Source: Deltaproteobacteria bacterium
GTDB lineage: Bacteria; Desulfobacterota; Dissulfuribacteria; Dissulfuribacterales; QOAL01
Length of the DNA stretch: 7,952 nucleotides
Reading direction: 5' to 3'
NCBI GenBank assembly: GCA_027068235.1
Contig: JAMOUE010000259.1
Coordinates: 1 to 7,952 of the forward strand
Shown here: in pieces, positions 5,547-7,952 of the stretch
Layout: each line of letters opens with the position of its first letter
Numbering within the stretch: position 1 is the first letter of the stretch
Notes under the pieces: generated by a model
What the model was told of the DNA's origin: nothing
What the model saw: only the letters and a program-made list of their open reading frames with translations
Database searches by the model: none
Position numbers and translations under genes: made by a program

Positions 5547-7817
5547 TTATCCACCGTTACTATTCATATATGTTTTCCAGGCCTTATACCACTGACGGTA
5601 ATCATTAAGGGTTATGCATCCGTCGCCATCAAGGTCGGCATCAGGATTGTAGCCAGGCTGACCTTCGCATTTGCGCATAGCCGCAATCATTTTGGGTCTG
5701 TCGCCGGTAATATCTACATCACAGTCTCCGTCTAAGTCTCCTGGTACGGTTCCAGGCACGCATCCAACGGACTCATGCATACAGTTACCTGTTTCGGCAT
5801 CACAATAGTCATTTGTATTTGGATTTCCGTCATCGCATGTTTTGGGAATAAATACGCAGGCACCAGTTTCAGGATTGCAAGAATCATTGGTGCAGAGGTT
5901 ACCATCATCGCAGACTATTGCAGGTTCGTGTATGCATTCACCTGTGTTCATATCACATGAATCTGTGGTGCACAGATTATCATCTGAACAATCCTTTGCG
6001 GTATAGACACACTTACCATTCACCAACTCATCAATAGTGCATGGATTGCCATCATCGCAACTTATAAGACTATGCACACAGTTACCTGTTTCGGCATCAC
6101 AGTAGTCATTTGTATTTGGATTGCCATCATCACAGGTTAACTGCTCAAACACACATGCTCCTGTGTTTGCATCGCACATATCCGTTGTGCATGGATTATT
6201 GTCATTGCATGTTTTGGGAACGAACACGCAAGTTCCAGTTTCAGGATTGCAAGAATCATTGGTGCAGAGGTTACCATCATCGCAGACTATTGCAGGTTCG
6301 TGTTTGCATTCACCCGTGTTCATATCGCATGAATCTGTGGTGCACAGATTATCATCTGAACAATTCTTTGCAGTGTGTACACACTTGCCGTTTACCAACT
6401 CATCAATAGTACATGGATTGCCATCATCGCAATTTATAGGAGTATGTATACATTCGCCTGCTACGCAAGAATCATTTGTGTTGGGATTGTTGTCATCGCA
6501 ATCCTTTTGAGTGTGAGTACAGCCTGTTGCAGGGTCGCATGCGTCTATAGTACAGGCATCGCCGTCATCGCAATTTATAGCGTTATGAGTACAACCTGTA
6601 GCTGGATCGCATGCATCATCAGTACACATATTATTGTCATCGCAATCTATGGGCGGATGCTGGCAACCGTTTATGTGATCACATAAATCTTGTGTACAGG
6701 CATTTCCATCATTGCAATCTATGTCAACATGTTGGCAACCTGTAGTCGGATCACATGAGTCCTGTGTGCATGCGTCTCCGTCATCGCAATTTATAGTGTT
6801 ATGAGTACAACCTGTAGCTGGATCACATCCATCGTCAGTGCATGCATCTCCATCATCACAGTCTTGGGGGGTATGTATGCATTGACCGTTCTCTAAGGTA
6901 TCAATGGTACATTGATCATTGTCATCGCAATTTATCTCATTATGTATGCAGTTACCTGTTTCAGCATCACAATAGTCGTTTGTGTTTGGGTTACCGTCAT
7001 CGCAATTTTTGGGGGTATTTGTACAGCCAGTAAACGGATCGCATGTATCATCGGTACATGGATTGTTGTCGTTACAGTCTTTCTCTGAATAGACACATCC
7101 TTCTGAGGTACATTCTGCTTCCTCACATAGGTTGTCAGATTCGCATAAATCATTGTGTGGGATATGCACACATTCCCCACCCCAGCACCGATCTTCTGTA
7201 CAGTCTATGCCGTCGCTGCATTCTTCATCATTACAGCATTCTATTGCGATTCCTACTCCATGGGCTGTTGGGGTGCCAATGTCATCGGTGTAACTTAAAT
7301 CTTTGAGTATGAGATTGGTAAGTGTCAATTCAGCAATGCCGAATTCATTTAATCCGCGAAAATGTAGGGTAGCTATAAGGATGTTTTCACCATAAGTCAA
7401 ATTGTAACTACTAAATATAGATATTTTTATTTTGTTCTGTATTTTATCTAAAATAACATACGCTGGCATTACTGCGTTGTTAGGATTTAAGACTACGCCA
7501 TTAGGCACATTATTATGTTGGCCGTTTTCATCTATAATATAGTTATATGGTTGTGCTGTTCCGTCTTCAACGACTTCAAGCAAGTTGGATGGAAAATCTA
7601 TTTCAACAGCAAAAGCACCTAAGGGGATCTCTCCTGTATTGACTTTTACTTCTACATAGAAATCATTATTTGGACATATAACTGGATAAGTAGGCTCTAG
7701 CCAAACATCTCCAACAGAGTGATTAGTTGTAGCAGCAAAGGCTGTACCGATTAGAGACGCTAAAACGATCGTGTAAAAAAACAGTATTTTCCCTGTTAAT
7801 GTAGAAAAAATTCTCAT
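5547..7817 (-). CDS. Secreted cohesin-like - CTDC Cys-rich repeat array - dockerin protein
   Basis: This 756-residue protein starts at the ATG at 7817, with AAGGAAGGAG about 6 nt upstream. A signal peptide spans about 1-28 (A-F-A cleavage). Residues about 36-192 are a cohesin-like beta-sandwich with P-L-G-A-F-A-V-E-I-D-F, N-K-I-K-I-S-I-F and L-I-A-T-L-H-F. Residues 200-685 are about 20 tandem repeats of 22-26 residues, consensus C-D-D-G-N-x-C-T-x-D-x-C-D-x-x-T-G-x-C-x-H, resembling the Dictyostelium CTDC repeat family. Residues about 693-748 are a dockerin. Its first loop is imperfect (D694-x-D696-x-D698, Gly at position 12). Its second is canonical (D728-x-D730-x-D732...D739). The layout suits an adaptor scaffold, with one end binding a dockerin partner, a rigid disulfide-rich acidic spacer (possibly calcium-binding), and the other end docking elsewhere. 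No catalytic domain is visible. An adhesin or matrix protein is an alternative. Confidence 0.85.
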   Translation of the reverse strand: MRIFSTLTGKILFFYTIVLASLIGTAFAATTNHSVGDVWLEPTYPVICPNNDFYVEVKVNTGEIPLGAFAVEIDFPSNLLEVVEDGTAQPYNYIIDENGQHNNVPNGVVLNPNNAVMPAYVILDKIQNKIKISIFSSYNLTYGENILIATLHFRGLNEFGIAELTLTNLILKDLSYTDDIGTPTAHGVGIAIECCNDEECSDGIDCTEDRCWGGECVHIPHNDLCESDNLCEEAECTSEGCVYSEKDCNDNNPCTDDTCDPFTGCTNTPKNCDDGNPNTNDYCDAETGNCIHNEINCDDNDQCTIDTLENGQCIHTPQDCDDGDACTDDGCDPATGCTHNTINCDDGDACTQDSCDPTTGCQHVDIDCNDGNACTQDLCDHINGCQHPPIDCDDNNMCTDDACDPATGCTHNAINCDDGDACTIDACDPATGCTHTQKDCDDNNPNTNDSCVAGECIHTPINCDDGNPCTIDELVNGKCVHTAKNCSDDNLCTTDSCDMNTGECKHEPAIVCDDGNLCTNDSCNPETGTCVFVPKTCNDNNPCTTDMCDANTGACVFEQLTCDDGNPNTNDYCDAETGNCVHSLISCDDGNPCTIDELVNGKCVYTAKDCSDDNLCTTDSCDMNTGECIHEPAIVCDDGNLCTNDSCNPETGACVFIPKTCDDGNPNTNDYCDAETGNCMHESVGCVPGTVPGDLDGDCDVDITGDRPKMIAAMRKCEGQPGYNPDADLDGDGCITLNDYRQWYKAWKTYMNSNGG
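5763..6059 (-). repeat. Recent multi-unit duplication, copy 2 (four units)
   Basis: Encodes residues 587-685 (units 17-20). It corresponds unit for unit to residues 463-586, except that it lacks the counterpart of unit 15. The stretch 5863-5931 is identical over 69 bases to 6235-6303, at a 372-nt offset. Confidence 0.9.
6060..6431 (-). repeat. Recent multi-unit duplication, copy 1 (five units)
   Basis: Encodes residues 463-586 (units 12-16). It is the 372-nt tandem partner of 5763-6059, with one extra unit (residues 537-561, starting C-N-D-N-N-P-C-T-T-D-M). That unit was either deleted from the other copy or inserted here. Confidence 0.9.
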
Positions 7818-7831
7818 ACCTTTCTCCTTCC

Positions 7832-7871
7832 TTTCAATGTAGTTTTTAATTTTATCCGTAATTTCAATGTA
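7832..7871. repeat. 10-bp direct repeat at 30-bp spacing in the leader/promoter region
   Basis: TTTCAATGTA occurs at 7832-7841 and 7862-7871, exactly 30 bp apart (about three helical turns). The upstream copy touches the -10 hexamer. A further CAATGT lies near 7932. It may be a regulator-binding pair or chance. Confidence 0.35.
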
Positions 7872-7876
7872 TTATA
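7871..7876 (-). promoter_or_regulatory. Candidate -10 element for the cohesin/CTDC/dockerin transcript
   Basis: On the minus strand a perfect TATAAT lies about 54 nt before the ATG at 7817. The -35 region at 16-18 nt spacing (around CTTTGTT) is a poor match, so recognition may need an activator. The leader contains the strong ribosome-binding site. Confidence 0.45.
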
Positions 7877-7952
7877 TCTAAAAATTTGAACCAACAAAGT
7901 AATGAAAATATTTTTCAGCAAAAAGTAGGCCAATGTTTTTGGTAGAAATAAA

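Larger units (their letters stand above)
5763..7220 (-). repeat. Array of about 20 CTDC-like Cys-rich coding repeats
   Basis: The units encode residues 200-685, with first cysteines at 200, 225, 248, 272, 297, 320, 344, 368, 392, 416, 440, 463, 486, 512, 537, 562, 587, 610, 636 and 661. Thirteen units have four cysteines and seven have three. Units 4, 11, 16 and 20 lack the second Cys (NPNTND replaces NxCTxD). Units 5, 12 and 17 lack the third. Many units are strongly similar at the DNA level, showing expansion by tandem duplication. Confidence 0.95.

Noticed and set aside
5462..5554. Extended N-terminus for the PEP-CTERM protein (ATG at 5554).
   Set aside because: It would overlap the upstream gene and place a charged, non-signal segment before a clear signal peptide. 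The ATG at 5461 has the ribosome-binding site.
6110..6510. Long plus-strand open frames opposite the CTDC array.
   Set aside because: They are mirror frames of a repetitive coding sequence, with no start signals and no family resemblance.
5763..7220. The repeat array as a CRISPR.
   Set aside because: Repeats are in frame, coding, divergent and with no unique spacers; they encode Cys-rich protein repeats.

Overview
The window joins a conserved translation/secretion operon to a small accessory locus for secreted, surface-attached proteins. The minus-strand order ffh - rpsP - khpA - rimM - trmD is a common bacterial arrangement. Moderate to low GC, a PEP-CTERM (exosortase-type) protein, dockerins and CTDC-type Cys repeats together suggest a Gram-negative bacterium. 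My best guess is Desulfobacterota (former Deltaproteobacteria) or a neighbouring phylum. That assignment is inference, not a database result.

Positions 1-2633 (minus strand) hold, in transcription order, ffh (SRP GTPase), rpsP (ribosomal protein S16), khpA (KH-domain RNA-binding protein), rimM (16S maturation factor) and the first codons of trmD, which start on a GTG overlapping the rimM stop. A strong terminator-like hairpin sits between khpA and rimM, and rimM has no visible Shine-Dalgarno sequence. Expression may therefore step down between the ribosomal protein and the maturation/modification enzymes.

Positions 2634-3184 are an AT-rich divergent intergenic region without a convincing gene. 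It carries a 10-bp inverted repeat with a long spacer, and a good sigma70-like promoter overlapped by two small palindromes, reading into the plus-strand gene.

Positions 3185-7817 are the accessory locus. A plus-strand gene encodes a secreted protein with an N-terminal type I dockerin, a GH17-like beta-1,3-glucanase domain and a C-terminal beta-rich domain. Converging on it from the other strand are two genes, probably one transcript. The first (7817-5547) encodes a secreted 756-residue protein with an N-terminal cohesin-like domain, about 20 tandem Cys-rich CTDC-like repeats and a C-terminal dockerin. The second (5461-4883) encodes a 192-residue cohesin-like protein ending in a PEP-CTERM sorting signal. 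A GC-rich hairpin between the converging genes can terminate both.

The main hypothesis is that these three genes form a minimal cellulosome-like surface assembly: an enzyme with a dockerin, an adaptor with cohesin, disulfide-rich spacer and dockerin, and an anchor with cohesin plus PEP-CTERM. The domains are supported by the sequence. The pairings between them, and the assembly itself, are inference.
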